DNA of 43,120 nucleotides from UBA1546 sp049302185 (GTDB lineage Bacteria; Nitrospirota; Thermodesulfovibrionia; Thermodesulfovibrionales; UBA1546). The translations under genes and the position numbers were made by a program. Shown here piece by piece: positions 1 through 8,986 of this stretch. Position 1 is the first letter of the stretch, and each line of letters begins with the position of its first letter. The stretch covers positions 1-43,120 of the forward strand of contig JBAQLV010000025.1 in assembly GCA_049302185.1 (NCBI GenBank), written 5' to 3'. The notes under the pieces are model-generated. The model was not told the origin of the DNA and did not search any database. It saw nothing but the letters and a program-made list of their open reading frames with translations.

Positions 1-317
1 GCCGTGCGCACGTTGGCCCGCACCGATACCATCATGCCGATGTATCCGGCGAGCGCCGAACCAACCGTGCCGATGACGAACCCTATTGCCGTCCATGGCC
101 CGAGGAAGGACAGAAGAACCGTCAAAATTACCGCAACAACAGCGACCGTTTTGTACTCGCGTGCGAGGAACGCCATTGCGCCCTCTTTGACCGCATTCGA
201 GATCTCCTGCATCTTCGCATTCCCTGCGTCCTGCTTTGATACCCATATCGCGGGCATCACAGCGTATATCACGCCTCACAATCCGCAACCTAAGGCAAAA
301 AGAATTGTTGAACTCAT
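1..317 (-). CDS. hppA: Membrane-bound proton-translocating pyrophosphatase, N-terminal part, interrupted by an in-frame TGA
   Basis: The minus-strand reading begins at an ATG (317-315) behind a strong GGAGGAG ribosome site and runs off the window start. After residue 13 there is an in-frame TGA (278-276). Beyond it the frame continues without a stop as a clear membrane pyrophosphatase N terminus, with WVSKQDAGNAKMQEISNAVK, then KEGAMAFLAREY, then two hydrophobic helices ending in MVSVRANVRT. Family members pump protons or Na+ while hydrolysing PPi; the ion cannot be told from this part. Restarts are possible at GTG 272-270 or ATG 257-255, but neither has a good ribosome site. Lying after qmoC, it would remove the PPi made by Sat. 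It looks more GC-rich than its neighbours. The TGA may be a real lesion or a sequence error. The gap 318-504 contains no gene. Confidence 0.8.
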
Positions 318-504
318 CTCTCCTCCTTTTTACAAAGTTTTATGTCTAAAAACCAACGGTTTCGCAAAAACTATTACAGTTGCCTCTTACTTCTCTTTTA
401 AGACTCCCCCTCACCTCCTTGCGAAATGTGATATAAAGCCTTATCTACCCCCCTGTAATATAATCCTTCAGATAATAATGCACCTCTGCATATAAAAATC
501 TTCC

Positions 505-1626
505 TTATTCCCTGCCTGCCTGCTTTGCGAAAACCATTGCAGTTGCCCTGTAAACCATGTGAGCCATTTTGGAAAACGGGGCATATGCAAAAAGGAAAAA
601 CACAAAGGAAAGATGCGCTATATAAGTAGGATATGCAAGCCCTGCAATATCCATAAGCCTGAACACCTCCGAAAGAATGCCGGTAACAGTCACAAAAAAC
701 ACAATGCCTATAAACAGCCAGTCATAGTAACTGCCAATGCCTGCTTTTGCTCTGCTGCTAATCCTGTTTATTATAACAAGGATTATCCCCAAAAGCAGAG
801 CTGCTGCGCTTGCATTACCTATTATCTTTATAGTATCCGTAAGCGGATAGGGCGACCCCCACTTAAACCCGTACAGATACACAACGGCAATAGTTGTTGT
901 AATAGCAAGGCCCACAAAGCTGTAAAAGACGAGAAGATGTGATATGGCTCTTCCTTTGGTCACCTCACATTTATTGAATCTGCGGTGAGCAAGTATCTCT
1001 ATAACAGAAGAAATTGCAGCTCCGACAATACTCACACCACCAGAGGGATTAGACTTGGACATATCTTTCCAGTAACTCGTGATTCCTCTTGCAAACACTA
1101 CCACCGCAAAGAGCGCCGCTAAAATAAATACCGGATCTATGAAAAAGGTTGTTGGAATCAGGTTTGAATACACAATACCCTTAACCGGATCCCTCGGAAC
1201 ATTAGCGAAATCCAGTTTTCCTGTTATGCCGAGATATGTCAGAAATATCAATACAGGCACTGCAAAAAGTAAAAGGAGGTATTTTATATCTCCGGCCATC
1301 TTTGCAAGGAACTTCGGTGAAGAATAATGCTGAAGGCTCAGTTTTCTTACCGCACCAAGGACCTCGCCGGGCTTTGCGCCTCTCGGGCAGTAAGCTGTGC
1401 AGTCGCTGCACTGATGACAGAGCCATATATCGGGATTGCTGAGAAGCTTATCTTTCAGCCCCCACTGCGCATAAATCATCTCTTTTCTCGGGAAAGGTTT
1501 ATCATCAGGGGTTAAATTGCATACAACTGAACACGTGGCGCACTGGAAACACTTTTTCAGGGACTCACCCCCTGAGGCTATAATATCCTTTACGAAGCCT
1601 AAATCAGAACTTATTTGCTCTGCCAT
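505..1626 (-). CDS. qmoC: Quinone-interacting membrane-bound oxidoreductase subunit C
   Basis: QmoC is the membrane anchor that takes electrons from the menaquinone pool and passes them to QmoAB and on to APS reductase. The 373-aa product has an HdrC-like iron-sulfur N terminus with two four-cysteine sets (C26, C29, C32, C36 and C70, C73, C76, C80). A hydrophobic HdrE/NarI-like C-terminal half follows, from about residue 110, with several membrane helices and histidines suitable for b-type haem. The start ATG follows a GGAGGTG site at a normal distance. It is the last qmo gene, separated from qmoB by a 114-bp spacer full of 7-bp repeats, and it is followed by hppA. The HdrC+HdrE fusion with qmoAB upstream makes the call firm. 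Confidence 0.95.
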   Translation of the reverse strand: MAEQISSDLGFVKDIIASGGESLKKCFQCATCSVVCNLTPDDKPFPRKEMIYAQWGLKDKLLSNPDIWLCHQCSDCTAYCPRGAKPGEVLGAVRKLSLQHYSSPKFLAKMAGDIKYLLLLFAVPVLIFLTYLGITGKLDFANVPRDPVKGIVYSNLIPTTFFIDPVFILAALFAVVVFARGITSYWKDMSKSNPSGGVSIVGAAISSVIEILAHRRFNKCEVTKGRAISHLLVFYSFVGLAITTTIAVVYLYGFKWGSPYPLTDTIKIIGNASAAALLLGIILVIINRISSRAKAGIGSYYDWLFIGIVFFVTVTGILSEVFRLMDIAGLAYPTYIAHLSFVFFLFAYAPFSKMAHMVYRATAMVFAKQAGRE

Positions 1627-1643
1627 CTACACCTCCATAAAAT

Positions 1644-1740
1644 TCGTGATGCGTAAAGCGTAAAGCGTAAACCGTAATGCGTGATCGGTTAAGAATGATT
1701 TTTAAAGTCTTTTACTCATTACGCATTACTCATTACGGTT
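1644..1740. repeat. Heptamer repeat block between qmoB and qmoC, with inverted half
   Basis: On the plus strand about six degenerate 7-bp units of the type CGTAAAG/CGTAATG (1644-1687) are followed, after a 23-bp AT-rich linker, by about four units of the type ATTACTC/ATTACGC (1711-1740), which are the inverted form. The two halves can pair into a hairpin in the qmo transcript. It is the same class of spacer as those seen in the ribosomal superoperon. Confidence 0.85.
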
Positions 1741-3945
1741 TTAAAATCCCTTATACGGATTAGGACCGAACCCCTTCAGTTTTTCCATAAACTCGTCTAT
1801 TATCTGGGGGGCCTTATGGTATTCTGAAATGGATACCTGTTCCATCTGAACCCTTCCAGACTCGAGCTTTAGTCTATCAAGTGTTTCTGCAACCTTTGAA
1901 AGTCTGATTTTTGCCAGGTGACTTCCTGTAGCCATGTGACACTGGTAGTCTTCTCCATACTGACATCCCAGAAGGAGTATGCCGTCGATACCCTTTGAGA
2001 GGGCATCAGCCACCCATACCAGGTTCATTGAACCTATGCATCTTAAAGGGATTACTCTTATAAAAGGATTATAATTAAGGCGATGGAGTCCAGCCATGTC
2101 CAGCGCTGGATAGGCATCATTTTCACAGACAAAGACTATAGCCCTCGGTTTTTCTTCTTCTTCTCCAGGGACCTCTATGTTCTTTACCATGTTTCCTATC
2201 ATATCAACTGAATAATTCTTAAAGCTCATAATCCTTTCAGGACATGCACCTACACAGATCGCACATCTTCTACAGCGGGTTGGATTATAAAGAGGGTTAC
2301 CCTTTTCATCTTCATTAATGGCGCCAAATGGACACTCTTCTGTACATCTCTTACACTGTGTACATTTCTGCATAAAGATATCTACATAGGATATATCTCC
2401 TACCCTTGGATGCACAGCCTCTCCCCTTGATGTTAATTCAATACACTGTATTGCCTTAAGTGCTGCACCTGTGGCGTCTATGATGGTTGAAGATATATCC
2501 ATTGGTGCCCTTACAGAACCAGCAGCGTAAACACCGGTCCTTCGAGTTTCATAGGGAAAGCAGATGAAGTTTGAGTCAGGGTATCCATTAGCTAAAACAG
2601 GAACCTCTCCTCCCTGTCTGTAGCCAAGGTTTAAGATGTCTGCTTCAACCATAACATAAGGGATGAACTCATCCCCTGGTTTTACTCCTGGTGGAAGTAC
2701 TTCCTCACCTAATGCAGTTACTGGAACCATGCCTATGGCAAGAACAACAAGGTCAGCATTCACAAGAATTTTTTCACCAAGGAGGGTATTTTCTACTTCT
2801 ACCACAAGGTTCTTATTTTCATCCTCTGTAATGCCTATAACGTCTCCTTTTGTTAAGAATACCCCTGGGTCATTCTGCATACTTTTATAAAAATATTCAT
2901 AATGACCTGGTGTCCTCATGTCTTTATAAAATATATAAGCCTTTGAATCAGGGTTTTGATTTCTTACATATTTTGCCTGTTTTAGAGACTCCGCACAACA
3001 GGTTGCTGAACAATAAGGAAGATGATTTTCATCCCTCTGTCCAGCGCACTGAATAAAGGCAACGCTCTTGACAGGCTTGCCATCAGATGGCCGCACAATT
3101 GTTCCCTTTAAGGTCATATCCTCCATCATATAGTTGGTTATTACATTGGGATATTTACCAAAACCGAGATGGGTAATTTTTGTGGCATCATATGGCACTG
3201 TGCCAGCAGCCTCAACTATAGCACCAGCTCTAAAGGTCTCGGCACCCCCATTTTGTTTAACAGTGACATCATAAATACCAGGGGCACCATCTAATTTTTC
3301 TATTAGTGCAGAAGTATAAATCTTAACCTTTGGATTCTGTTGAATCTCTTTGATAAGGTTATTAATCTCAGGCTCTTCAAGGTCTGTATAGGGAGGTTTT
3401 GTTGGTACCTGCTTATAAAGCTTTGCCATCCAGCCGCCAAGAGATTCATTCTTTTCTACCAGGAAGACATCATAGCCTGCCTTGGCCGCCTCATTGGCAG
3501 CGGTAATCCCAGCCAGGCCACCACCAACAACCAGAACGTTTTTAGAGAGATCCTCCACCTTATAGGGTTCTGGCGCCTCCATCTTCTGCATCTTTAAAAT
3601 ACCCATCCTAATATAGTCTTCAGCCATCATCTGTGTATCTTCATCATTTGGGGTATGAGTCCAGACAACCCCTTCCCTTAAATTGACCCTTTCCACCAGA
3701 GGGATACCGAGATTAAAGACATCATAATTCACACGTGGTGAGCAGGCGGCAATTATAACTGCATTAACGCCTTCTTGAGCCATATCCTTTTTAATGAACT
3801 CAACACCTTCCTTCTGACACAGGGACGGATGGGTTTTAACAACAGAGGCCTTTTGCTTGATAGCGACCTTCACCAATCCATCTATATTGAGGGAATTCCC
3901 GATCTCACAGTCAGTGCAGATGTAAACTCCAATTTTTTTCTCCAT
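1741..3945 (-). CDS. qmoB: Quinone-interacting membrane-bound oxidoreductase subunit B (HdrA-MvhD type)
   Basis: QmoB is the large soluble HdrA-like flavoprotein of the Qmo complex. The 734-aa product has an N-terminal HdrA domain with C10, C13, C43 and C68. An FAD-binding GGGLAG loop lies at residues 141-146. A CSATCC segment follows mid-protein, and a two-cluster ferredoxin domain at about residues 525-570 has CTQCKRCTEECP and CRRCAICVGACP. From about residue 600 there is an MvhD-like domain with LRCIGSMN and LLGCQYGEDYQCH. That architecture is typical of QmoB rather than plain HdrA. It lies 3 bp after qmoA and is surely co-transcribed. The large difference from qmoA argues against a recent duplication. 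Confidence 0.95.
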   Translation of the reverse strand: MEKKIGVYICTDCEIGNSLNIDGLVKVAIKQKASVVKTHPSLCQKEGVEFIKKDMAQEGVNAVIIAACSPRVNYDVFNLGIPLVERVNLREGVVWTHTPNDEDTQMMAEDYIRMGILKMQKMEAPEPYKVEDLSKNVLVVGGGLAGITAANEAAKAGYDVFLVEKNESLGGWMAKLYKQVPTKPPYTDLEEPEINNLIKEIQQNPKVKIYTSALIEKLDGAPGIYDVTVKQNGGAETFRAGAIVEAAGTVPYDATKITHLGFGKYPNVITNYMMEDMTLKGTIVRPSDGKPVKSVAFIQCAGQRDENHLPYCSATCCAESLKQAKYVRNQNPDSKAYIFYKDMRTPGHYEYFYKSMQNDPGVFLTKGDVIGITEDENKNLVVEVENTLLGEKILVNADLVVLAIGMVPVTALGEEVLPPGVKPGDEFIPYVMVEADILNLGYRQGGEVPVLANGYPDSNFICFPYETRRTGVYAAGSVRAPMDISSTIIDATGAALKAIQCIELTSRGEAVHPRVGDISYVDIFMQKCTQCKRCTEECPFGAINEDEKGNPLYNPTRCRRCAICVGACPERIMSFKNYSVDMIGNMVKNIEVPGEEEEKPRAIVFVCENDAYPALDMAGLHRLNYNPFIRVIPLRCIGSMNLVWVADALSKGIDGILLLGCQYGEDYQCHMATGSHLAKIRLSKVAETLDRLKLESGRVQMEQVSISEYHKAPQIIDEFMEKLKGFGPNPYKGF

Positions 3946-3948
3946 TTT

Positions 3949-5211
3949 TTACCTCCTCACCAAAGATTGAATAGCCTTGAGCGCTGCCGCTGTACTTGTC
4001 TGGACGCTGGAATACACATCAATCGGCTTTAAGGCGCAACCAGCAGCATACATCCCACCTACTCCTGTGTTAGATGTAATGAAACCATCTGTATCACAAG
4101 ATACGTTTGCAGGAATCTTCCATTGCTGTGTGTTGGGGGCCATACCGGTGGCGAGTACAACAAGGTTAACCTTTTCGGAAATCTTCCGGGCTGTTAGTGT
4201 ATCCTCTGCGGTAACAGTAAGATCCTTTGTAGCAGGATCTTCCTCAATCTTGGCAACCTTCCCTTTAATGAACTTAATCTTCTCATCCTTCTGGGCCTTC
4301 AAATAAACCCTTTCATACCTTCCCGGTGTACGAATATCTATATAGAAAATATTAACTTGGGCATCAGGGTACTGTTCACGGATATATGAAGCCTGTTTTA
4401 TTGAGGCGAGGCAGCAGACATAAGAGCAGTAAGGGAGATGGTTCTCATCGCGGGATCCAGCACACTGCACAAATGCTACCTTTGAGACCTCTTTTCCGTC
4501 AGAGGGTCGAAGGATCTTACCTTTTGTAGGGCCATTTTGAGAAGCCAGTCTTTCCATTATCATGTTGGTAATGACATTTTGATACTTCCCGAATCCAAGA
4601 TTGTCAATCTTTGCGGCATCATAGGGGTTCCAGCCAGTAGCCCAGACGATGGAGCCCACCTTCAGGGATAGGCTTTGAGTCTTCATATTTAGGTCTATAG
4701 CATTATATTTGCATGCCTCTATACATTTGACACATTCGGCCTTTTTACAGAACTTATCATCAATGACATATCTCAAGGGGAAGGCAAAATCATGGGGGAG
4801 ATAAATAGCCTTTGTCCTATTCATACCAAAATTGAACTCATTTGGTCTTTCGACAGGACATGCATCAACACAGGCATTACAGGCTGTGCAATTGTCGTTC
4901 ACATAGCGGGGATTCAACTTTACTGTTACGTCAAAGTCTCCCTCAGCGCCCGAAACCTTTTCTACTTCTGCTAAGGTATAAAATTTGATTCTCGGGTTAT
5001 TTTTGATCCTCCTGAAATTAATCTCCAGCCCGCAATTGGGGGGGCACAATTTTGGAAAATATTTATTAAGTTGTGTCACCCTTCCACCAAGATATGGATT
5101 CTTCTCAATAATAGTTACCTCATATCCGACCTCGGCAGCCTCTACTGCTGTAGTAATCCCGCTTATCCCTCCACCTACAACCAAAATACTTTTTGTCTTC
5201 TCCGCTGCCAT
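3949..5211 (-). CDS. qmoA: Quinone-interacting membrane-bound oxidoreductase subunit A (HdrA-like flavoprotein)
   Basis: QmoA is the smaller HdrA-like flavoprotein of the complex that feeds electrons to APS reductase. The 420-aa product starts with a dinucleotide-binding motif (VVGGGISGIT, residues 11-20) and the LGGR flavin segment. It carries cysteines at C56 and C60, a ferredoxin-like set C108, C111, C114, C118, and a second set C155, C160, C163, C167, so it probably binds iron-sulfur clusters as well as FAD. A CSYVCC motif and a C-terminal YAAGCALKPIDVYSS flavin-fold end are present. The start ATG follows GGAGGG. It is the first gene after a strong promoter (5267-5294), so qmoABC can be expressed apart from sat-apr. 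Confidence 0.95.
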   Translation of the reverse strand: MAAEKTKSILVVGGGISGITTAVEAAEVGYEVTIIEKNPYLGGRVTQLNKYFPKLCPPNCGLEINFRRIKNNPRIKFYTLAEVEKVSGAEGDFDVTVKLNPRYVNDNCTACNACVDACPVERPNEFNFGMNRTKAIYLPHDFAFPLRYVIDDKFCKKAECVKCIEACKYNAIDLNMKTQSLSLKVGSIVWATGWNPYDAAKIDNLGFGKYQNVITNMIMERLASQNGPTKGKILRPSDGKEVSKVAFVQCAGSRDENHLPYCSYVCCLASIKQASYIREQYPDAQVNIFYIDIRTPGRYERVYLKAQKDEKIKFIKGKVAKIEEDPATKDLTVTAEDTLTARKISEKVNLVVLATGMAPNTQQWKIPANVSCDTDGFITSNTGVGGMYAAGCALKPIDVYSSVQTSTAAALKAIQSLVRR

Positions 5212-5266
5212 AGTATCCCTCCATAAATAGTTATATGCTTAAAGGTAATGGATTTGGAACGTTATT

Positions 5267-5294
5267 AGTATACAAAATACCATATATTTGTCAA
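5267..5294 (-). promoter_or_regulatory. Sigma70-type promoter for qmoABC
   Basis: Read on the minus strand, TTGACA (5294-5289), a 16-bp spacer and TATACT (5272-5267) form a near-consensus promoter. The predicted start of transcription is about 50 bp before the qmoA ATG. This suggests qmoABC has its own promoter, downstream of the two Cys-cluster genes. Confidence 0.75.
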
Positions 5295-5351
5295 GCCTAA
5301 ACTTTCGGTAATCACATTTTGAAGGACATTTGAACGCCTCAAATCTGTTGT

Positions 5352-6125
5352 TTATTTTCTATATTCTTCCTTCACCTTCAATGTTTCCTCAAGCATCAGA
5401 ACATACTTTAAGTATTTGAATCCGAACTTCATCAGCGCAATCTCGTCAGCCTTTATTTTTTCGACTTCTTCAGTATCAATAACATCAAGAAAACGGCTCT
5501 CAAAAATAAATTTCTTGAACCTATCTATATCATAACTTGCCATGTAAAGCATGCCTTGTTTATTCGAGTCGAGTTTGGGTTGCCCGGGGGTGTCCCTCCT
5601 CAACTGGATCTCCTTCCACTCCCTGTTCATCTCATCATAGAGGTCAACTCCCTGCTCAATCCTCCATGTTTCAATGGTCCACTCTTTGTCTTCGTTATAG
5701 CCGAGACACTTCGGTTCCCTGATAAAGAAATAGAAATCCTTATTTACTGACTCTTTCTCCGATCCACTTATCATGAGACCTTGACCGACGGGATAATATC
5801 GACAGTTAGTAGGCCGGTCTTCATAAATACTACAGCCTTCAGGTGTTACAAAAGGACATTTTCCTTCATTATCGTCCATCATCTTAAGCACTGCATAAGG
5901 ATGTGAAGACTTTTCATCAATATGAATATAGGTGTATTTCTTAAGGAATTCTTCTGAAGAAATTTCCAACCTCTTTTTCATCCTTACAATGTCATAAGGG
6001 GTAAGAAGCACATCTGCACGACTACAGCATTTATTAAAGCAACTGATATCTTTATGACACCTGAACTTGAATTTTGAATTCAATGTGCGCTCAATAGGTT
6101 CTACAAACTTCATGCTCAGTAACAT
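5352..6125 (-). CDS. YkgJ-family Cys-cluster protein, copy 1, with extra C-terminal domain
   Basis: The 257-aa soluble protein has a YkgJ-type metal-binding cluster: C23, C29, C33 and C34 (CHKDISCFNKCC) and then C90, C98 and C108 within CPFVTPEGC and DRPTNCRYYP. Members are annotated as zinc or iron chelating and the biochemical role is unknown. After the cluster domain comes a second conserved region from about residue 190 (MASYDIDRFKKFIF, then DEIALMKFGFKYLKY). The same region appears in copy 2 (6181-6957) and alone at 27663-27878. Its place between aprA and qmoA suggests a link with the iron-sulfur enzymes of sulfate reduction, for example metal delivery or electron transfer; that is inference. 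Copy 2 lies 55 bp away, to the left in transcription terms downstream of aprA. Confidence 0.85.
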   Translation of the reverse strand: MLLSMKFVEPIERTLNSKFKFRCHKDISCFNKCCSRADVLLTPYDIVRMKKRLEISSEEFLKKYTYIHIDEKSSHPYAVLKMMDDNEGKCPFVTPEGCSIYEDRPTNCRYYPVGQGLMISGSEKESVNKDFYFFIREPKCLGYNEDKEWTIETWRIEQGVDLYDEMNREWKEIQLRRDTPGQPKLDSNKQGMLYMASYDIDRFKKFIFESRFLDVIDTEEVEKIKADEIALMKFGFKYLKYVLMLEETLKVKEEYRK

Positions 6126-6180
6126 GGTTTAATCCTTTCTCAAATCAGAATTACTTAACTATAGACAATTTATTTTACTG

Positions 6181-6957
6181 CTATTCTTCTCTCCCGGACT
6201 GCAGGAGTTTATCTAATGCCTTATCTTTAGCTTTTAAGATATCTTCCCCAAATAGATTAAATCTTATCCATCTAAAGCCGAAATCTAAAAGTTCTTCTTC
6301 ATCCCTCTTTATTTTTTCAATAACATCTTTTTCAACGTCATAAATATCAAAGAATTTAGTTTCAAAAAGAAATTTCTTGAACTCATCCATGTCGTAACAT
6401 GCCTTATAAAGCATCTTCGCCCTTCCTGAATCAAGCTTATTCCCCTTCTGGAAATAATCATGCAAGGTAATCTCCTCATAAGATTCATTCATTTTATCAT
6501 AGATATCAATCCCCTGATCTTTCTTCCACTCTTGTATTGTCCATTGTTTTTCCTCTATAGATCCAATGCATGAGGGCTTTTCCTCTATCAAAAACCCTTC
6601 TTCCTTCGAGAAAGCCGGGAATATGGGATACATCCTGCATGACCATGGCCTGTCCTCATATATCCCGCACCCATCTGGCATGACAAAAGGGCAGCTTTTA
6701 TTTTCATCCTCCAGCATCTTAAGCACCACCAAAGGTAACCCTTCATCTCCTAATAATGCGATGGTATATCTCTTTAAGAACTCACCAGAAGATATTTCAA
6801 TCGACCTTCTCATCCTCAGGACATCGTAAGGTGTAAGAAAGATATTTATATCATTACAGCAGGTATTAAAACAGGGAAGCCCCTTATGGCATGAGAATTT
6901 GAATTTCTCCTCCGGAGAGAGCCTTCGGTAGTTTTTTGAGGCAGATTCTTCATTCAT
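6181..6957 (-). CDS. YkgJ-family Cys-cluster protein, copy 2, with extra C-terminal domain
   Basis: This 258-aa paralogue of the 5352-6125 product keeps every cluster cysteine at matching positions (C23, C29, C33, C34, C89, C97, C107) and the DRPWSCRMYP segment. It also has the C-terminal domain (YKACYDMDEFKKFLF, then ELLDFGFRWIRF). The sequences differ widely outside the motifs, so the duplication is old and both copies are probably functional. It follows aprA after a 97-bp gap that holds a strong hairpin, and precedes copy 1. The function is unknown; the neighbourhood suggests an accessory role for APS reductase or Qmo. Confidence 0.85.
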   Translation of the reverse strand: MNEESASKNYRRLSPEEKFKFSCHKGLPCFNTCCNDINIFLTPYDVLRMRRSIEISSGEFLKRYTIALLGDEGLPLVVLKMLEDENKSCPFVMPDGCGIYEDRPWSCRMYPIFPAFSKEEGFLIEEKPSCIGSIEEKQWTIQEWKKDQGIDIYDKMNESYEEITLHDYFQKGNKLDSGRAKMLYKACYDMDEFKKFLFETKFFDIYDVEKDVIEKIKRDEEELLDFGFRWIRFNLFGEDILKAKDKALDKLLQSGREE

Positions 6958-6995
6958 AAACCATCCTCTACTATTTTAATATTCTAATAAATTTT

Positions 6996-7020
6996 GGGGG
7001 GCGATTTTAGATCGCCCCCC
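6996..7020 (-). terminator. Strong GC hairpin just after aprA
   Basis: A perfect 10-bp stem (GGGGGGCGAT paired with ATCGCCCCCC) with a 5-nt loop begins 34 bp after the aprA stop. On the minus strand it is followed by AAAATTTATT rather than a clean T-run. It may therefore be a leaky terminator or a 3'-end stabiliser that lowers expression of the Cys-cluster genes relative to aprBA. Confidence 0.6.
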
Positions 7021-7054
7021 TTCACTGATCCCTCTAAAGGCCTATTGGCTCAAA

Positions 7055-8971
7055 CTAAACAATAGGAATCATTGGCCTTTCGATTATCTTCCATTCCTTC
7101 TTATCCACATCATACTTCACGTTTACAAAGTGCTTCTGACCCTCATCCAGTTTAAGGTAATCGTACTTATGGTAATACCCGGGCCATCTTGACTCTTTCC
7201 TCGCCAGCCTTGTCCTTACACATGCCTCGCCAACCCAATATCTATGTATTGACTCCCATGCCCTCAGCAGCTCATGAAGGTCCTTGGCAGCAATCTTCTC
7301 TATATCCTCTCCGCAGAACGCTAACTTCCAGAGGGCGGTCTCCAGCATCTTGTCAGATGTCCCATACAATGTCTCCCATCCACCTGCATATTCTCCCATT
7401 ATCTTCTGTAACCTGAATAGGAAACTATGCGGGGAGATATAGTTAGGATTCACATCAGGCATCGTTGTATATGTGCTTTTTTCGTCATAGAGGGCAAGTG
7501 GTCTAAGCACTATTTCCTTGAGTTTATTTATCGTATCATCAGATACCGTTGGTTTGTAGTCCTTCTGGTCATTGGCAAACCTAACCGCTGACTTTGCTAC
7601 AATCCTTCCCTGTGCGTGTGAGCCACTTGAGAACTTATGGGCACATGCTCCTACCCCGCAACCTGCTGTGAATAGACCCATGACAGTGGTCATACAGTTA
7701 TACTGGGCAGGGAATGCATCCTTGTATTCTGCCGGCATAAGATCTTCAGCGCCACAGGCCCATGCACCAACAGAGGAGGCATGTGAACCTATGAAGCAAG
7801 GATCTGACAACTGAAGTTCCATCGGTTTTTCCATTGGGTCAATATTATGAGCAGCCCAGTTTGTGGCACCTGCGATTGTCATGTCAAGGAAGTCCTCCCA
7901 AGCCTCAGCCTCATACGCTTTTATCTTCTTCTTCAGCTCCTTTGGATCTGTTATCTCCTTCTGATACCTTTCTACCACCCTGTTTGTGTGCATGAGAAAC
8001 GGAGTTTTGCCTTCCTTCGCGCAGAGTATCATCTCATAGTTTCTCACAGGAGTTGGACAGGGCTTTGCCTTTGCATATGGTGCCCACTTGTCTGTCTCGG
8101 ACCCATACGCACCAACGTATGGCCCGTCATAGGCATTTGTTGCCGGTGCCTTAAAGAGCAGGAAGAATGTGCCAACAGGACCATATGAGTCTTTGAACCT
8201 TGGCGGGACAAAGGTCACATCCATCTGAGTAAGCTCACCCCCAGCCTGGAGAGTGAGGGCATAAGTCGTTCCTCCTAAAAATGGCGGCATCCAGGATCTC
8301 CCAAAGCCTTCACCCTGAGACCTTGGCCTGAATACATGGACTGCACCACCCAGTATACAGACAACTACCTTTGCCTTAAACACATAGAATTTGTTTTCCC
8401 TGACGCTAAAACCGACTGCACCACATACCCTGCTAGGCTCTTTCTCATCTTTCAGAAGGTGTGTTATGTAGACCCTCTCAATTATCTGGCCCTTATCACC
8501 AAGGGTGCCTATAGCGTTCTTTGCTGCCTCTGCCACGATGATCTTGTAACTCTCGCCGGATATCATCACCTGCCATTCACCTGATTTTGTAAAATTCCCT
8601 GCCTCATCTTTCCATATAGGAAGTCCCCATTTCTCAAACATCCTTACAGTGCCATCCACATGTCTTCCAATATCATAGACGAGGTCCTGTCTTGTTAAAC
8701 CCATCTGGTCATTCGTCACATACTCAGCATACCTTTCCGGTGCACGAGGATTCATAGTTACCTTTCCATCCATTCCCATATATGTATTGATGGCAGAAAG
8801 TCCCATCGCTACAGGACCACTTCTGTCAATGGCAGCCTTGTCCACAAGTGTTACCTTCATTCCGGTTGCCTTTGCCCAGTATGCGGCCTCTACTGCAGCA
8901 CCACAGCCGGCCATTCCTCCACCGAGTATCAATACATCTGTGTCAACAACCTCTGTTGCAAATTCTCTCAT
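7055..8971 (-). CDS. aprA: Dissimilatory adenylylsulfate reductase, alpha subunit
   Basis: AprA is the FAD subunit that reduces APS to sulfite and AMP in the cytoplasm, or runs in reverse in sulfur oxidisers. The 638-aa product has the N-terminal FAD motif (VLILGGGMAGCG, about residues 14-25). The family-specific stretches RSGPVAMGLSAINTYMG, YVTNDQMGLTRQDLVYD, SGESYKIIVAEAAK and GLFTAGCGVGACAHKFSSGS are present. The C-terminal ESRWPGYYHK segment is intact. Length is usual for AprA. It lies 15 bp after aprB. The presence of Qmo and the absence of aprM are consistent with sulfate reduction but do not prove direction. Confidence 0.97.
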   Translation of the reverse strand: MREFATEVVDTDVLILGGGMAGCGAAVEAAYWAKATGMKVTLVDKAAIDRSGPVAMGLSAINTYMGMDGKVTMNPRAPERYAEYVTNDQMGLTRQDLVYDIGRHVDGTVRMFEKWGLPIWKDEAGNFTKSGEWQVMISGESYKIIVAEAAKNAIGTLGDKGQIIERVYITHLLKDEKEPSRVCGAVGFSVRENKFYVFKAKVVVCILGGAVHVFRPRSQGEGFGRSWMPPFLGGTTYALTLQAGGELTQMDVTFVPPRFKDSYGPVGTFFLLFKAPATNAYDGPYVGAYGSETDKWAPYAKAKPCPTPVRNYEMILCAKEGKTPFLMHTNRVVERYQKEITDPKELKKKIKAYEAEAWEDFLDMTIAGATNWAAHNIDPMEKPMELQLSDPCFIGSHASSVGAWACGAEDLMPAEYKDAFPAQYNCMTTVMGLFTAGCGVGACAHKFSSGSHAQGRIVAKSAVRFANDQKDYKPTVSDDTINKLKEIVLRPLALYDEKSTYTTMPDVNPNYISPHSFLFRLQKIMGEYAGGWETLYGTSDKMLETALWKLAFCGEDIEKIAAKDLHELLRAWESIHRYWVGEACVRTRLARKESRWPGYYHKYDYLKLDEGQKHFVNVKYDVDKKEWKIIERPMIPIV

Positions 8972-8986
8972 AGTCGCCCTCCTTTC

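Noticed and set aside
276..278. TGA in hppA read as selenocysteine or tryptophan
   Set aside because: Membrane pyrophosphatases have no such residue there (usually Leu or Ala), no SECIS-like hairpin is evident downstream, and other genes in the window end in TGA normally.
4..495. Long plus-strand open frame at the window start
   Set aside because: It is antisense to the membrane pyrophosphatase coding sequence and the AT-rich gap, and its product has no recognisable domain.
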